Shown here: in pieces, positions 26,051-35,335 of the stretch | How the letters are laid out: each line of letters opens with the position of its first letter | How positions within the stretch are numbered: the first letter of the stretch is position 1 | Assembly (NCBI GenBank): GCA_030648295.1 | Contig: JAUSID010000132.1 | Span: forward strand, 38,922-102,921 | Direction: 5' to 3' | DNA: 64,000 nucleotides | Source: Opitutaceae bacterium | GTDB taxonomy: Bacteria > Verrucomicrobiota > Verrucomicrobiia > Opitutales > Opitutaceae | Made by a program: the position numbers and the translations under genes | The notes under the pieces: model-generated | What the model saw: the letters and a program-made list of their open reading frames with translations, nothing else | What the model was told of the DNA's origin: nothing | Database searches by the model: none

Positions 26051-27133
26051 ATGAACCACTCCGCCTCCCTGTGCCTGCTGCTGATTGTGCCGCTCATCGG
26101 CGCGTGCGCACCGGGCATGACGGTTCCTGCCACCAAGACGCTTGCTCCAGCCGTGATCACGGAACCGACGCGGCACGACACCGATGACCCGGCATTGTGG
26201 ATTCACCCGACGGCACCGGGGCAGAGCCTGGTGATCGGTACGGACAAGGACAGCGACGGTGCGCTCTACGTCTTCAACCTCGAGGGAAAGGTCGTGCAGC
26301 GCGTGGGCGGTTTGAAGCGGCCGAACAATGTCGATGTTGGCTACGCTTTCCTGCTCGGCGGCAGGCCCACCGACATCGCGGTGACCACGGAGCGCGAGAT
26401 GCAGCGATTGCGCGTGTTTGCGTTGCCGGACATGAGACCGCTCGACCGCGGCGATCTAGTCGTGTTCGGCGACGACAAGAACCGCGCGCCGATGGGCATC
26501 GCCCTCTACAAGCGGCCGCGGGACGGCGCGATGTTCGCGATCGTGGGCGGAAAGAGCGGCCCGGCCGACGGCTACCTGGCGCAGTATCGGCTTTCCGATG
26601 ACGGCTCAGGCCACGTGCGGATGACGCTCGTGCGGCAGTTCGGCCGGTACTCGGGCCGGAAGGAAATCGAGGCCATCGGTGTCGATGCCGAGCTTGGTTA
26701 CGTCTATTACTCCGATGAGTCGTTTGGGGTGCGCAAATATGCCGCTGATCCAGATGCGCCGGACGCGGGCCGCGAGCTGGCGGTGTTTGGTACCAGTGGG
26801 TACGCGAGCGACCACGAGGGGATCTCGATCTACAAGCTAAACGATGGCACCGGCTATATTCTCGTTTCCGACCAGCAGGCGAACCAGTTTCGAATCTACA
26901 AACGCGAGGGGGAACCCGGCCGGCCGCACGAGCACACGCTGCTTAAGACGGTCAGGGTTTCGACCCTCGAAAGCGATGGCAGCGAAGTGACGAGCACCGC
27001 GCTCGGTCCGAAATTTCCGAATGGGCTTTTCGTCGCGATGAGCAACGGCCGGGTGTTTCACTACTACACTTGGGACGACATCGCCGGTGACGACTTGATC
27101 CGCGCGCCGAATGGCGTCACGAAAGCGCCGTGA
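26051..27133 (+). CDS. Beta-propeller phytase, lipoprotein
   Basis: 360-residue exported phytase that, by family (BPP, PF02333 type), removes phosphates from myo-inositol hexakisphosphate with calcium. The N-terminus is a lipoprotein signal (LLLIVPLIGAC with Cys in the lipobox), so it is probably outer-membrane anchored. The propeller motifs DTDDPALWIHPT, GTDKDSDGALYVFNLEGK, RPNNVDVGYAF, IEAIGVDAELGYVYYSDES and ASDHEGISIYKL are visible. First of a phosphorus-scavenging run with the PLC-like enzyme (overlap at 27130) and the PafA-like phosphatase. Together with the divergent iol operon it suggests growth on phytate as phosphorus and carbon source. Confidence 0.93.
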   Translation: MNHSASLCLLLIVPLIGACAPGMTVPATKTLAPAVITEPTRHDTDDPALWIHPTAPGQSLVIGTDKDSDGALYVFNLEGKVVQRVGGLKRPNNVDVGYAFLLGGRPTDIAVTTEREMQRLRVFALPDMRPLDRGDLVVFGDDKNRAPMGIALYKRPRDGAMFAIVGGKSGPADGYLAQYRLSDDGSGHVRMTLVRQFGRYSGRKEIEAIGVDAELGYVYYSDESFGVRKYAADPDAPDAGRELAVFGTSGYASDHEGISIYKLNDGTGYILVSDQQANQFRIYKREGEPGRPHEHTLLKTVRVSTLESDGSEVTSTALGPKFPNGLFVAMSNGRVFHYYTWDDIAGDDLIRAPNGVTKAP

Positions 27134-27921
27134 ACCGCGCCCTCGTTCTGCTGCTCGCCCTCGCGCCGGTGCTCGTGGCGGCCGAACCCAAGCCGCTCCT
27201 CCAGTCGCACGCGCACAACGATTACGAGCATGCACGTCCGCTCCTGGACGCGCTCGACCGCGGATTCTGCAGCATCGAGGCCGATGTGTGGCTCGTCGAC
27301 GGCCAGCTTCTCGTCGCCCACGATCTCAAGAACGTGCAGCCGGAGCGCACGCTGTCGCGGCTCTACCTCGAACCTTTGCGCGAGCGCGTCCGCCGCAATC
27401 GCGGCCGCGTCTACCGCGGCGGCCCGCCCGTCATTTTGCTGGTTGATGCGAAATCGGCGGCGGTGCCGACCTACACCGCGCTGCATGCCGTGCTCGAAAA
27501 ATTCGCCGACATCCTGACCAGTTTTCGCGAGGGGCGGCCGCAATCGAGCGCAATCACCGTCATCGTATCCGGCAACCGCGCGATCGATGTCATGAAGGCG
27601 CAACCACTGCGCTACGCCGCACTCGACGGACGTGCCGCCGACCTCGACACGAATCCCCCGGTCGCGCTCGTGCCAATCGTGAGCGAGAACTGGAAGACCG
27701 TGTTTGGCTGGGCATGGGAGGGACCGATGCCCGCGGACGTCGCCTCGCGATTGCGGCAGTGGGTCGAGCGCGCTCACGCGCAGCGGCGCAAGGTTCGGTT
27801 CTGGAACACGCCCGATCGCGCTGACGCTTGGGGCATCCTCGCCGACGCCGGCGTGGATATCATCGGCACCGATGATTTGCCAGGCCTGCAGAAATTTCTC
27901 CTCAACCGCGGTGCCCGGTGA
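27130..27921 (+). CDS. Exported PI-PLC/GDPD-like phosphodiesterase
   Basis: 263-residue protein with a signal peptide (RALVLLLALAPVLVAAE) and the SHAHNDYEHARPLLDAL motif of the PLC-like phosphodiesterase superfamily (AIM6-type branch). Catalytic features follow as SIEADVWLVDGQLLVAHDL, which carries a metal-binding Glu/Asp and a second His. It ends with DIIGTDDLPGLQKFL, typical of GDPD-like barrels. Likely splits glycerol- or inositol-phosphodiesters outside the cytoplasm. Starts with GTG overlapping the phytase TGA (GTGA), so the pair is translationally coupled. The substrate is inferred from context. Confidence 0.85.
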   Translation: MNRALVLLLALAPVLVAAEPKPLLQSHAHNDYEHARPLLDALDRGFCSIEADVWLVDGQLLVAHDLKNVQPERTLSRLYLEPLRERVRRNRGRVYRGGPPVILLVDAKSAAVPTYTALHAVLEKFADILTSFREGRPQSSAITVIVSGNRAIDVMKAQPLRYAALDGRAADLDTNPPVALVPIVSENWKTVFGWAWEGPMPADVASRLRQWVERAHAQRRKVRFWNTPDRADAWGILADAGVDIIGTDDLPGLQKFLLNRGAR

Positions 27922-27932
27922 GCCGTTTCCCT

Positions 27933-28081
27933 GGGAGCGCGGGCGTCGCGCCCGCAAAAGAAATACCGAACGTCATTCCAACCGAATCTGCGGCTGCCCC
28001 GCGACAGGCTCGAGGCCCTGAGCCTGCCGAATGGGGAAGCCGCAGCCACTCGAGCATTGCGGGCGAGACGCCCGCGCTCCC
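27933..28081. repeat. Inverted pair of repeat C hairpins around a repeat D fragment
   Basis: GGGAGCGCGGGCGTCGCGCC at 27933 and the complement GGGCGAGACGCCCGCGCTCC ending at 28081 form a long fold-back. A repeat D fragment (CTCGAGGCCCTGAGCCTGC) lies between. It separates the coupled phytase/diesterase pair from the phosphatase gene. Confidence 0.75.
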
Positions 28082-28188
28082 AGGAGACGATTCCGACCGG
28101 GCGCGCCGGCCGCGGCCGGGTTTTTCCTTGAAGCCGTAAGTGCCGGCAAACGTTATCACCACTTCGCGTCATCGTCCGCTTTCTCCCC

Positions 28189-29859
28189 TTGAATCCATCG
28201 CTCCCCGCCGGCCGAGTTCTCCTCCTGTCTTCGCTCCTGCTGGCGTTTGCCGGCGGAATGATGGCCGCACCGCCGGCGCTTGTCGTCGTGATTACCATCG
28301 ACCAGTTTCGATCCGATTACCTCGATCGATATCGTTCCCATTTCGTGCCGGGCGGACTCAACCTCATGCTCAACGACGGTGCGAGTTTCGCCGACTGCCG
28401 TTATCGCCATGCCGTGACCAAGACCGCCTGCGGCCACGCCGTCGTGCTCACGGGCGTGCACGCCGACATTCATGGGATCATCAACAACGCGTGGGTGGAC
28501 CGCGAAACGTTGAAGCGCGTGAACTGTGTCGAGGACGACAGCGTCCAAATCGTCGGCCGGGCGGACGAGCGCGGGGGCGCGCGGCTGCCAGGTGCCACAG
28601 TGCCGATGGGAGCGTCGCCGCGACGGCTGCTCGCCACCACGGTTGGGGATGAACTCAGGATTGCACGCGGCGCCCGCTCGAAGGTGATCGCGATCTCCAG
28701 CAAGGATCGGTCGGCAATCCTGCTGGGCGGAAAACTCGCGAACGCGGCGTACTGGATGGACAAGGGCCGGATCGTCACGTCGACGCATTACATGAAAGAA
28801 GTCCCGCCTTGGGTCCGGGCGTTCAACGACGCCGGCCGCGTCGAGCGCTATTTCGGCCGGACGTGGGACCGCGTGCTGCCGGCAGCGGCATACGACAAAG
28901 TCGTCGGGCCCGACGATGTGCCCGGTGAAAGCACGGAGTGGGGGCTCGGCCGCACCTTTCCCAAGATCGTCAACGGCGGCAGCGCGAAAATAGGCCCCGT
29001 GTTCTACGACGCCTTCGAGTGTTCGCCGTTCAAGAGCGAGGTGCTGGTGGATTTCGCCCGCGCCGTGATCGAAAACGAGAACCTCGGTGGACGCGGCGAG
29101 ACCGACATGCTGTGCCTGAGTTTTTCGGTCAACGACACCGTCGGCCATAACTACGGTCCCGACAGCCACGAGGTGATGGACATCACGCTGCGGACGGACC
29201 GGATGATCGCCGATCTGTTCAAGTTTCTGGATACGCGGGTTGGTTTGAAGAACTGCACGATTGTCTTCACCGCGGACCACGGGATTCCGCCGCTGCCCGA
29301 GCGGGTCAAGGCGCTCAATCCCAACGCGAGCGCGGGCCGGATCGACAACGTGCTTTTGCTCAAGACATGCGAAGCGGCCCTCGATCGCGCGTTCGGGTCG
29401 CTCTCCGATGGCAAGCACTGGCTCGTGGTCGACGAGAGCTCGCTGCTGTTTCTTCGTGATGTGTTGAAGGAAAAGAACGTTGCCCAGCCGGTCGCCGAGA
29501 AAGTCGTCCGCGATGCGTTGTTGACGCTCGAGTTCGTCGAAGCCGCGTTTACGCGGACCGACATGGAAGCAGGCGAAGTGGAGGGTCCGTATGCCGCGGT
29601 GACGCTGAACAGCTTCAACCGGGCCCGCAGCGGCGACCTTTATTATCAGCCGAAGCCATTCTGGCTCGATCGGAAAACCGGGACGAATCATGGCTCGCCC
29701 TATAGTTACGATGTGCAGGTGCCACTGCTGTGGTACGGCGTTGGCGTGAAGCCCGGATCGCATTCCGAGCGCGTGGGCGTCGACGATCTCGCGCCCACGC
29801 TCGCGCACATCCTTGGAGTGCCGCCCCCGCCGATGAGCCAGGGCCGGGTGCTGTTCTGA
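28189..29859 (+). CDS. PafA-like alkaline phosphatase
   Basis: Exported phosphatase of 556 residues, alkaline phosphatase superfamily, PafA type. The TTG start at 28189 gives a signal peptide (GRVLLLSSLLLAFAGGMMAA). The metal-binding motif VVVITIDQFRSDYL is followed by the Thr nucleophile (T79) in AVTKTACGHAVVLTGV. CLSFSVNDTVGHNYGPDSHE and FTADHGIPPLPE supply the other metal ligands, and the C-terminal DDLAPTLAHILGVPPP is typical. PafA enzymes release phosphate from a wide range of monoesters. Third member of the phytase cluster. Start choice is moderately uncertain because the codon is TTG. Confidence 0.92.
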   Translation: MNPSLPAGRVLLLSSLLLAFAGGMMAAPPALVVVITIDQFRSDYLDRYRSHFVPGGLNLMLNDGASFADCRYRHAVTKTACGHAVVLTGVHADIHGIINNAWVDRETLKRVNCVEDDSVQIVGRADERGGARLPGATVPMGASPRRLLATTVGDELRIARGARSKVIAISSKDRSAILLGGKLANAAYWMDKGRIVTSTHYMKEVPPWVRAFNDAGRVERYFGRTWDRVLPAAAYDKVVGPDDVPGESTEWGLGRTFPKIVNGGSAKIGPVFYDAFECSPFKSEVLVDFARAVIENENLGGRGETDMLCLSFSVNDTVGHNYGPDSHEVMDITLRTDRMIADLFKFLDTRVGLKNCTIVFTADHGIPPLPERVKALNPNASAGRIDNVLLLKTCEAALDRAFGSLSDGKHWLVVDESSLLFLRDVLKEKNVAQPVAEKVVRDALLTLEFVEAAFTRTDMEAGEVEGPYAAVTLNSFNRARSGDLYYQPKPFWLDRKTGTNHGSPYSYDVQVPLLWYGVGVKPGSHSERVGVDDLAPTLAHILGVPPPPMSQGRVLF

Positions 29860-30103
29860 ATGCCACGTAATACGTGAGATGTTTCCCTGGGAGCGCGGGC
29901 GTCCCGCCCGCAATAGCTACAGACGGAACGGCGGCCGGCGGGCCGAACGACAGCGCATACGGTCGCTCGGCTGCGAACATCGTGCTGGATTCTTCGCCAA
30001 GCCTCAGAATGACAAACACCCGTGGCGGAAGCCGTGAGGCTTTCGCGACCGAATAGAGCGCGACAAAGTCATCGGATTCCCACTACGCTGTTGGCCGCGC
30101 TGG
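29860..30103. repeat. Cluster of repeats C, E and half a REP
   Basis: 29889-29911: repeat C (GGGAGCGCGGGCGTCCCGCC). 29988-30014: a repeat E arm (GGATTCTTCGCC...CAGAATGAC). 30025-30049: a REP half without its GTAG foot (GCGGAAGCCGTGAGGCTTTC). The gap precedes the ABC-transporter operon. Confidence 0.7.
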
Positions 30104-31606
30104 ATGACCCCTACTGCCGCCAAACCCGTTCTCTCCCTGCGCGGGATCCGCAAGGTGTTTCCGGGCGTCGTGGCACTCGACGGGGTGGACCTCGATCTGC
30201 ACGCCGGTGAAGTCCACGTATTGCTGGGCGAAAACGGTGCCGGCAAATCGACGCTGATGAAAGTGATCAGCGGCGCGATCACGCTCGATGCGGGTGAGAT
30301 TCGCATCGACGGACAGCCGGTCCGGATCGCGAGCCCGCGGCACGCCCAGTCGCTCGGCATCGGGATCATCTACCAGGAACTGAACCTCGTTCCCCACCTG
30401 ACGGCGGGGGAAAACATTTTTCTGGGGCGCGAACCGGGGCTTGGTGCGGGGGTGATCGACCAGCGTGCACTTGTTCGTGCGGCGCAACAGCAGTTGGACG
30501 ACCTGGGCGTGGCGATCGACGCGCGCACCACGGTCGAGCGGCTGAGCGTGGCGCAGCAGCAGATGGTCGAGGTGGCGAAGGCGCTGTCGCTGGAGGCCCG
30601 CGTCCTGATCATGGACGAGCCCACGTCCGCGTTGACGCAGCAGGAAATCGCCGAGCTGTTCGCGACGATCGGGCGGTTGAAAGCGCGCGGTGTCGCCGTG
30701 GTCTACATCTCGCATCGGATGGAGGAGCTTTTTGCCGTCGGCGATCGGGTGACGGTGCTGCGCGATGGCCGCCATGTCGGGACGCGGATGATCCGCGAGA
30801 CGACGATGGACGAACTGGTGCGCCTGATGGTGGGTCGCGCGCTCAGCGAGAAATTTCCGAAACAGCGAGTGCCGGCCGGGGCGGAAGTCCTTCGGGTCGA
30901 GCGGCTGGAGCGCCACGGCCTGCTGCATGACATCAGCTTCAGCCTCCGGCGCAGCGAGGTGGTCGGCCTGGCCGGCTTGATGGGGTCGGGACGCACCGAG
31001 CTGGCGCGCGCCCTGTTCGGCGCGGATCGGATCGATGGCGGGCGAATTTTCGTCCATGGCCGGGAGCGACGGATCGATTCGCCGCGGAGCGCGATCGATC
31101 TCGGGCTCGGCTTTCTGACCGAGGATCGAAAGTCGCAGGGGCTCGTGCTCGTGCAGTCGGTGCAGGAGAACCTGACGCTGCCGAGCGTGGGCCGGTTCTC
31201 GCGGCTCGGATTCATGCGACGGCGGGATGAGGCGCAAGCCGCGGCGAAGCGGATTGCCGAGCTGCGGATCAAGACGCCGGGGCCGCACCAGCGCGTGATG
31301 CACCTCAGCGGGGGCAACCAGCAAAAGGTCGTGCTCGGCAAATGGCTCACGACCGAGGCGGAGATTTTCATCTTCGACGAACCAACGCGTGGCATCGACG
31401 TGGGCGCCAAGGTCGAAATCTACCAGCTGATGAATCAGCTCGTCGCCCGCGGTGCGGCGGTGCTCATGATTTCATCCGAGCTGCCCGAGATCCTGGGCAT
31501 GAGCGATCGCATACTCGTGATGCGGGCGGGCCGGATCGCCGGCGAGTTCAACGCGGCCGACGCGACGCCGGAAAAAATTCTCGCCGCGGCGCTGGGCCGG
31601 AACTGA
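30104..31606 (+). CDS. Sugar ABC importer ATPase, RbsA/MglA type (two ABC modules)
   Basis: 500-residue double-ABC ATPase. First module: Walker A GENGAGKST, Q-loop IIYQELNLVP, signature-like LSVAQQQMVEVAKAL, Walker B VLIMDEPTSAL. Second module: degenerate Walker A GLMGSGRTEL, signature LSGGNQQKVVLGKWL, Walker B IFIFDEPTRGIDVG. This asymmetry is normal for the RbsA family. It energises uptake with the permease and binding lipoprotein that follow. Because an inositol-dehydrogenase-type gene closes the operon and iol genes lie upstream, inositol is the likely substrate (inference). Confidence 0.93.
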   Translation: MTPTAAKPVLSLRGIRKVFPGVVALDGVDLDLHAGEVHVLLGENGAGKSTLMKVISGAITLDAGEIRIDGQPVRIASPRHAQSLGIGIIYQELNLVPHLTAGENIFLGREPGLGAGVIDQRALVRAAQQQLDDLGVAIDARTTVERLSVAQQQMVEVAKALSLEARVLIMDEPTSALTQQEIAELFATIGRLKARGVAVVYISHRMEELFAVGDRVTVLRDGRHVGTRMIRETTMDELVRLMVGRALSEKFPKQRVPAGAEVLRVERLERHGLLHDISFSLRRSEVVGLAGLMGSGRTELARALFGADRIDGGRIFVHGRERRIDSPRSAIDLGLGFLTEDRKSQGLVLVQSVQENLTLPSVGRFSRLGFMRRRDEAQAAAKRIAELRIKTPGPHQRVMHLSGGNQQKVVLGKWLTTEAEIFIFDEPTRGIDVGAKVEIYQLMNQLVARGAAVLMISSELPEILGMSDRILVMRAGRIAGEFNAADATPEKILAAALGRN

Positions 31607-31611
31607 GGCAC

Positions 31612-32685
31612 ATGGACGCACCGCCGGATCTTCAGGCGAATCGTGGCAGCCGACGGGAGAAGGCGGGAGGCGAGGTTCCACCCGGAAGCTCCAGCCTCGT
31701 GACCTCGGCTGCTTCGGGGACGACTCGCGGCGGAGCTCCACGCGGCACTGCGTTCCTTGCCCATTACGCCCGGCAGTTTGGTACCCTCGCCGGGCTGGTC
31801 GGGTTGAGCGTGGTGCTGTGGATCCTCACGCCGCACTTCCTGACTGTTTCCAATCTGTTGAACGTCGCGCAGCAGACTTCGATCAATGCGGTGATCGCGG
31901 TCGGCCTCACGTTCGTGATCATCAGCGGCGGGATCGATCTTTCCGTGGGATCGCTGGTCGCGTTTGCCGGTGTGGTCCTGGCGACGCTGCTCCAGCGCGG
32001 AGTGCCCGTGCCGATCGCCCTGCTGGCCGGGCTTCTCACTGGCTTCGGCTGCGGCGTCGTCAACGGGCTGCTGATCACGATGGGCCGGCTGCCGCCGTTC
32101 ATTGCCACGCTCGGCATGATGAGCGTCGCGCGGGGCGGCGCGCTCCTGTTCACCGACGGCCGGCCGGTGTCGGGTTTCGGCCCCGGCTTCCGGTGGCTGG
32201 CGACCGGCGAAGTGCTGTTCGTGCCGGTGCCGATCCTGGTCATGGTCGCGGTCTACGCGATGGCGCATTTCGTCCTGCGGCGTACGCGTTTCGGCCGGTA
32301 TGTGTTTGCGATCGGCGGCAATCCCGAGGCGGCGCTGCTTTCGGGCGTGCCGGTGCGTTTCCACCAGACGATGGTGTATGGACTTTCCGGATTCCTGAGC
32401 GCGATGGCCGCGATGCTACTGACGGCCCGGCTCAACTCCGCGCAGCCCATTGCCGGGATCAATTACGAGCTGGACGCGATTGCCGCGACCGTGATCGGCG
32501 GCACGAGCCTGATGGGCGGGCAGGGCAGCGTCATGGGCACGCTGATCGGCGCGCTGATCATGGGCGTGCTCCGGAATGGCCTCAACCTGCTCAACGTGTC
32601 GTCGTTCATCCAGCAGTTGGTGATCGGCGCCGTGATCATCGTCGCCGTCCTGATCGACATGGCCTTGAAGCAACGCAGGCGATGA
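31612..32685 (+). CDS. Sugar ABC importer permease, RbsC type
   Basis: 357-residue inner-membrane permease. After a hydrophilic N-terminal tail of about 50 residues rich in Gly/Ser, about nine to ten TM helices follow. Family landmarks are FVIISGGIDLSVGSLVAFAG, PPFIATLGMMSVARGGALL, FAIGGNPEAALLSGV and LDAIAATVIGGTSLMGGQG. Begins five bases after the ATPase stop. Pairs with the ATPase at 30104 and the lipoprotein at 32718. The long N-terminal tail is unusual; an internal start could remove it. Confidence 0.93.
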   Translation: MDAPPDLQANRGSRREKAGGEVPPGSSSLVTSAASGTTRGGAPRGTAFLAHYARQFGTLAGLVGLSVVLWILTPHFLTVSNLLNVAQQTSINAVIAVGLTFVIISGGIDLSVGSLVAFAGVVLATLLQRGVPVPIALLAGLLTGFGCGVVNGLLITMGRLPPFIATLGMMSVARGGALLFTDGRPVSGFGPGFRWLATGEVLFVPVPILVMVAVYAMAHFVLRRTRFGRYVFAIGGNPEAALLSGVPVRFHQTMVYGLSGFLSAMAAMLLTARLNSAQPIAGINYELDAIAATVIGGTSLMGGQGSVMGTLIGALIMGVLRNGLNLLNVSSFIQQLVIGAVIIVAVLIDMALKQRRR

Positions 32686-32717
32686 TCGTGCCGCCGCCAG
32701 CCCGCAATTTTTACCCA

Positions 32718-33668
32718 ATGAAAACACCCCGGCTTTTTTTCGCCTTCGCGGTCGCAACTCTCGTCGCACTCACCGGCTGCAACCGCGGTGAACCCTCCAG
32801 GACCGGTGCGTCGGGACCGGCGAATGCGCCGACGGTCGCGCTGGTCGTGAAGACGTTGAACAATCCCTTTTTCATCGAAATGCAGAAGGGCGCGCAGGAG
32901 GCGGCGCAGAAGGCCGGCGTGTCGTTGATTGTGCAGGCGGCGGATCGCGAGGTCGACGTCGAGCGGCAGATGCAGATCATCGAGAACCTGATCGAGCGAA
33001 AGGTCGGCGCGCTGTGCATCACTCCGAGCGGCTCGCGCGAAATCGTCCCGGTCATCGTGAAAGCGAACAAGGCGGGAATCCCCGTGCTGATTGTCGACAC
33101 GCGGGCGGACGAGAAGGCGCTGGCCGCGGCGGGCGGCAAGACGGCGACGTTCATCGGCTCGGATAATTACGATGGCGGAAAACTGGCGGGTGCATTCATC
33201 GCGCAGAAGCTGGGCGGGCGCGGCCACGTCGCCGTGCTCGAGGGAATTCCCGGGCACGAGACCGGCGACTCGCGGCTGCGCGGATTCCGCGAGGCGATCG
33301 CGCAGGCGCCGGGGCTCAAGATTGTCGCGTCGCAGCCGGCGAACTGGGAACGCGACCAGGGCTTCAACGTCTTTCAAAACATCCTCCAGGCGCATCCGGA
33401 GGTGAACGCGCTGTTCGCCTGCAACGACCTGATGGCGCTCGGCGCGACGGAGGCGATCGCTGCCGCCGGCAAATCGGGGCGGATCGTGGTGGTGGGATTC
33501 GATGCACAGCCGGAGGCCCGCGAGGCGATCAAGAAGGGAACGATGGCCGCGACCGTGGCGCAATTTGCCGGCCGGATGGGCGCGATCGCGGTGGAAAACG
33601 CGGCGAAGCTGCTGCGCGGCGAGACAATCGAGGCGTTCACCCCGGTGCCGATCGAACTGGTGAAGTAG
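32718..33668 (+). CDS. Sugar-binding lipoprotein, RbsB/IbpA-like
   Basis: 316 residues. Signal peptide with lipobox (FAVATLVALTGC) followed by a type I periplasmic-binding fold: VALVVKTLNNPFFIEMQKGAQ, IIENLIERKVGALCITPSGS, PVLIVDTRA, FIGSDNYDGGKLAGAFI, GIPGHETGDSRLRGFREAI and FACNDLMALGATEAI. Delivers the sugar or cyclitol to the permease at 31612. The start at 32718 is taken because it gives a clean signal peptide. Substrate is inferred to be inositol from neighbours. A second protein of the same fold is at 62902. Confidence 0.92.
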   Translation: MKTPRLFFAFAVATLVALTGCNRGEPSRTGASGPANAPTVALVVKTLNNPFFIEMQKGAQEAAQKAGVSLIVQAADREVDVERQMQIIENLIERKVGALCITPSGSREIVPVIVKANKAGIPVLIVDTRADEKALAAAGGKTATFIGSDNYDGGKLAGAFIAQKLGGRGHVAVLEGIPGHETGDSRLRGFREAIAQAPGLKIVASQPANWERDQGFNVFQNILQAHPEVNALFACNDLMALGATEAIAAAGKSGRIVVVGFDAQPEAREAIKKGTMAATVAQFAGRMGAIAVENAAKLLRGETIEAFTPVPIELVK

Positions 33669-33743
33669 GCTGGGCCATCCTCCATCGTGATCCTCAGAGA
33701 ATGCACAAAGCTTTATTGCGCTTTCGACGGCGCCGAGACTTCT

Positions 33744-33811
33744 GTAGCGGAACGCGTGAGCGTTTCGACGAATCGCATTCGAAAAGGCGAAACGCTCACG
33801 CGTTCCGCTAC
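33744..33811. repeat. REPIN: canonical inverted pair of REP units
   Basis: GTAGCGGAACGCGTGAGCG...TTTCG at the left and its complement CGAAACGCTCACGCGTTCCG + CTAC at the right, 20 bp apart. Both GTAG feet point outward, as in typical REPIN/BIME structures. Sits between the binding lipoprotein and the IolG-type gene. Confidence 0.85.
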
Positions 33812-33847
33812 GCCGGTCGACGTTCAACACTTCGGCATGACATAATC

Positions 33848-34867
33848 GTGAAATCAAAACTCAACATTGGCCTCGTGGGTGCCGGCCGGATGGGCATCGC
33901 CTACGCGCGGTATCTCGCCAACCGGGTTCCCGGTGCGACCCTGTACGCCGTCTCGGACGTGCGGCTCGAAGCGGCGAAAGCGGCCGCGTCGGAGTGCGGC
34001 ACGGGCAAGGCGTATGAGGATTTCCATGACCTCCTCGCCGACCAGACGGTGGACGCGGTGGTGGTGATGACCCCGACCAAGCTGCACAAGGACGTGGTCG
34101 TGGCCGCGGCGCGCGCGGGCAAACCGATCTTTTGCGAGAAGCCCCTGGCGCTGACCGTCGAGGATGCCAACGCGATCAAGGACGCGGTCGCGGTGACGGG
34201 CGTGTTTTTTCAACTGGGGTTCATGCGGCGGTTCGACGCCGGTTACGCCGCGGCGAAGAGCAAGATCAACGCCGGGGCGATTGGAAAGCCGTGTGTGTTC
34301 AAGTCGACCTCGAAGGACAAGGAGCGGCCGAGCGTCGATTACCTCCGGCCGGAGAACAGCGGCGGATTGTTCATCGACATGGGCATTCACGATTTCGACC
34401 TGGCGCGCTGGTTCATGGGCGACGTCGCCAGCGTGTACAGCACCGGTGGCGTGCTCGCGTATCCGGAGATGAAGGGCATCGGCGACTGGGACAACGCGCT
34501 CACGAACCTGCGGTTCACCAACGGTTGCATCGGGATGGTCAGCCTCAGCCGCAACGGCGTGTACGGCTACGGCATCTACACCGAGATCGTGGGCACGGAG
34601 GGGACGATTCAGATCGGCTACGATCGCGAGACACCGGTCCTCGTCATGAAGAAGGACTCGATCGCGCACGATACAGTGCCGGGTTTCTACGAGCGGTTCG
34701 AGAACGCCTACATCGCGCAACTCCAGAATTTCGTGCAGAACCTGCTCCACGATCGCCCCGCGCCGATCACCGTCGACGACGGCATCGCCGCGCAAAAGAT
34801 CGCGCTCGCGGCGACGAAGTCCGCGCAGGAGGATGGGGTCGTGAAGTTGGACAGCCCCGGTCACTGA
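33848..34867 (+). CDS. Inositol 2-dehydrogenase-type oxidoreductase (IolG-like)
   Basis: 339-residue Gfo/Idh/MocA oxidoreductase. The N-terminal NAD-binding Rossmann fold is KLNIGLVGAGRMGIAYARYL. The catalytic Lys is in FCEKPLAL, and GGLFIDMGIHDFDLARWFMG is the family substrate-binding helix with the Asp/His pair. The overall sequence is close in pattern to inositol 2-dehydrogenases, which oxidise myo-inositol to scyllo-inosose. The GTG at 33848 gives the right N-terminus; upstream in-frame sequence is translated REPIN. Closes the importer operon, giving uptake and first oxidation side by side with iolBDE nearby. Confidence 0.88.
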   Translation: MKSKLNIGLVGAGRMGIAYARYLANRVPGATLYAVSDVRLEAAKAAASECGTGKAYEDFHDLLADQTVDAVVVMTPTKLHKDVVVAAARAGKPIFCEKPLALTVEDANAIKDAVAVTGVFFQLGFMRRFDAGYAAAKSKINAGAIGKPCVFKSTSKDKERPSVDYLRPENSGGLFIDMGIHDFDLARWFMGDVASVYSTGGVLAYPEMKGIGDWDNALTNLRFTNGCIGMVSLSRNGVYGYGIYTEIVGTEGTIQIGYDRETPVLVMKKDSIAHDTVPGFYERFENAYIAQLQNFVQNLLHDRPAPITVDDGIAAQKIALAATKSAQEDGVVKLDSPGH

Positions 34868-35335
34868 AACCCTTCTGGCGCGCCGGAACGTGCACAAGCT
34901 CGCGACCGGGCCGGATACCGGTGGTGCCTTGAACGCAGGCGGTGTCGATGCCCACTGACCACCGTGGCCGGGCGGGTTGCGGCGGTGGCCAGCGCGGTGC
35001 CGGTTGACTTGCGCTGGCTTGCCTAGGGTACGGCGTGGCGCATGTGCACTTGTTATCGTGCGCTCCGAGCGCGATTTTCCTGTGCGCCGGCGTTGCAATT
35101 TTTTCATGTTTCATGCGCCGGCGCCGCGGCGCGACGCGGGCGCGATATGGGCTGCCTTTCATGGCGGGCGCGGGGAGATTCGGCCACGAAGGCGTGACCA
35201 GCATCCGAAACCCGGACCCCAGGGAACGCTGCGCCAGAGCGCGGCCGCGCCCGCGTAAGAAGTTGCCAACTTGTAACCCGGCCGCCATGAAGCCGCCATG
35301 AATGGGTGCTTATATGCGAGCATGCGCTGCATCGA
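34868..35335. other. Intergenic region with a Pho-box-like array
   Basis: About 470 bases with no convincing gene. Short open frames here have no protein character. The only feature seen is the phased array at 35260-35299, upstream of the glycosyltransferase remnant. Confidence 0.6.
35260..35299 (+). promoter_or_regulatory. Pho-box-like array before the lipid-remodelling genes
   Basis: 11-bp-phased units TTGTAAC (35271), CCGCCAT (35282) and CCGCCAT (35293), preceded by a weaker AAGTTGC (35260). PhoB half-sites in other bacteria are CTGTCAT-like with 4-bp spacers. In nine units from three loci here, G at position 3 and A at position 6 never vary. About 37 bases before the glycosyltransferase start. 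Confidence 0.5.

Noticed and set aside
30104..31606. Degenerate second Walker A in the sugar ABC ATPase as a novelty
   Set aside because: This asymmetry between the two ABC modules is normal for the RbsA/MglA family.
35035..35301. 88-codon open frame before the glycosyltransferase remnant
   Set aside because: Low-complexity basic sequence, overlaps the Pho-box-like array, no ribosome-binding site, no family.
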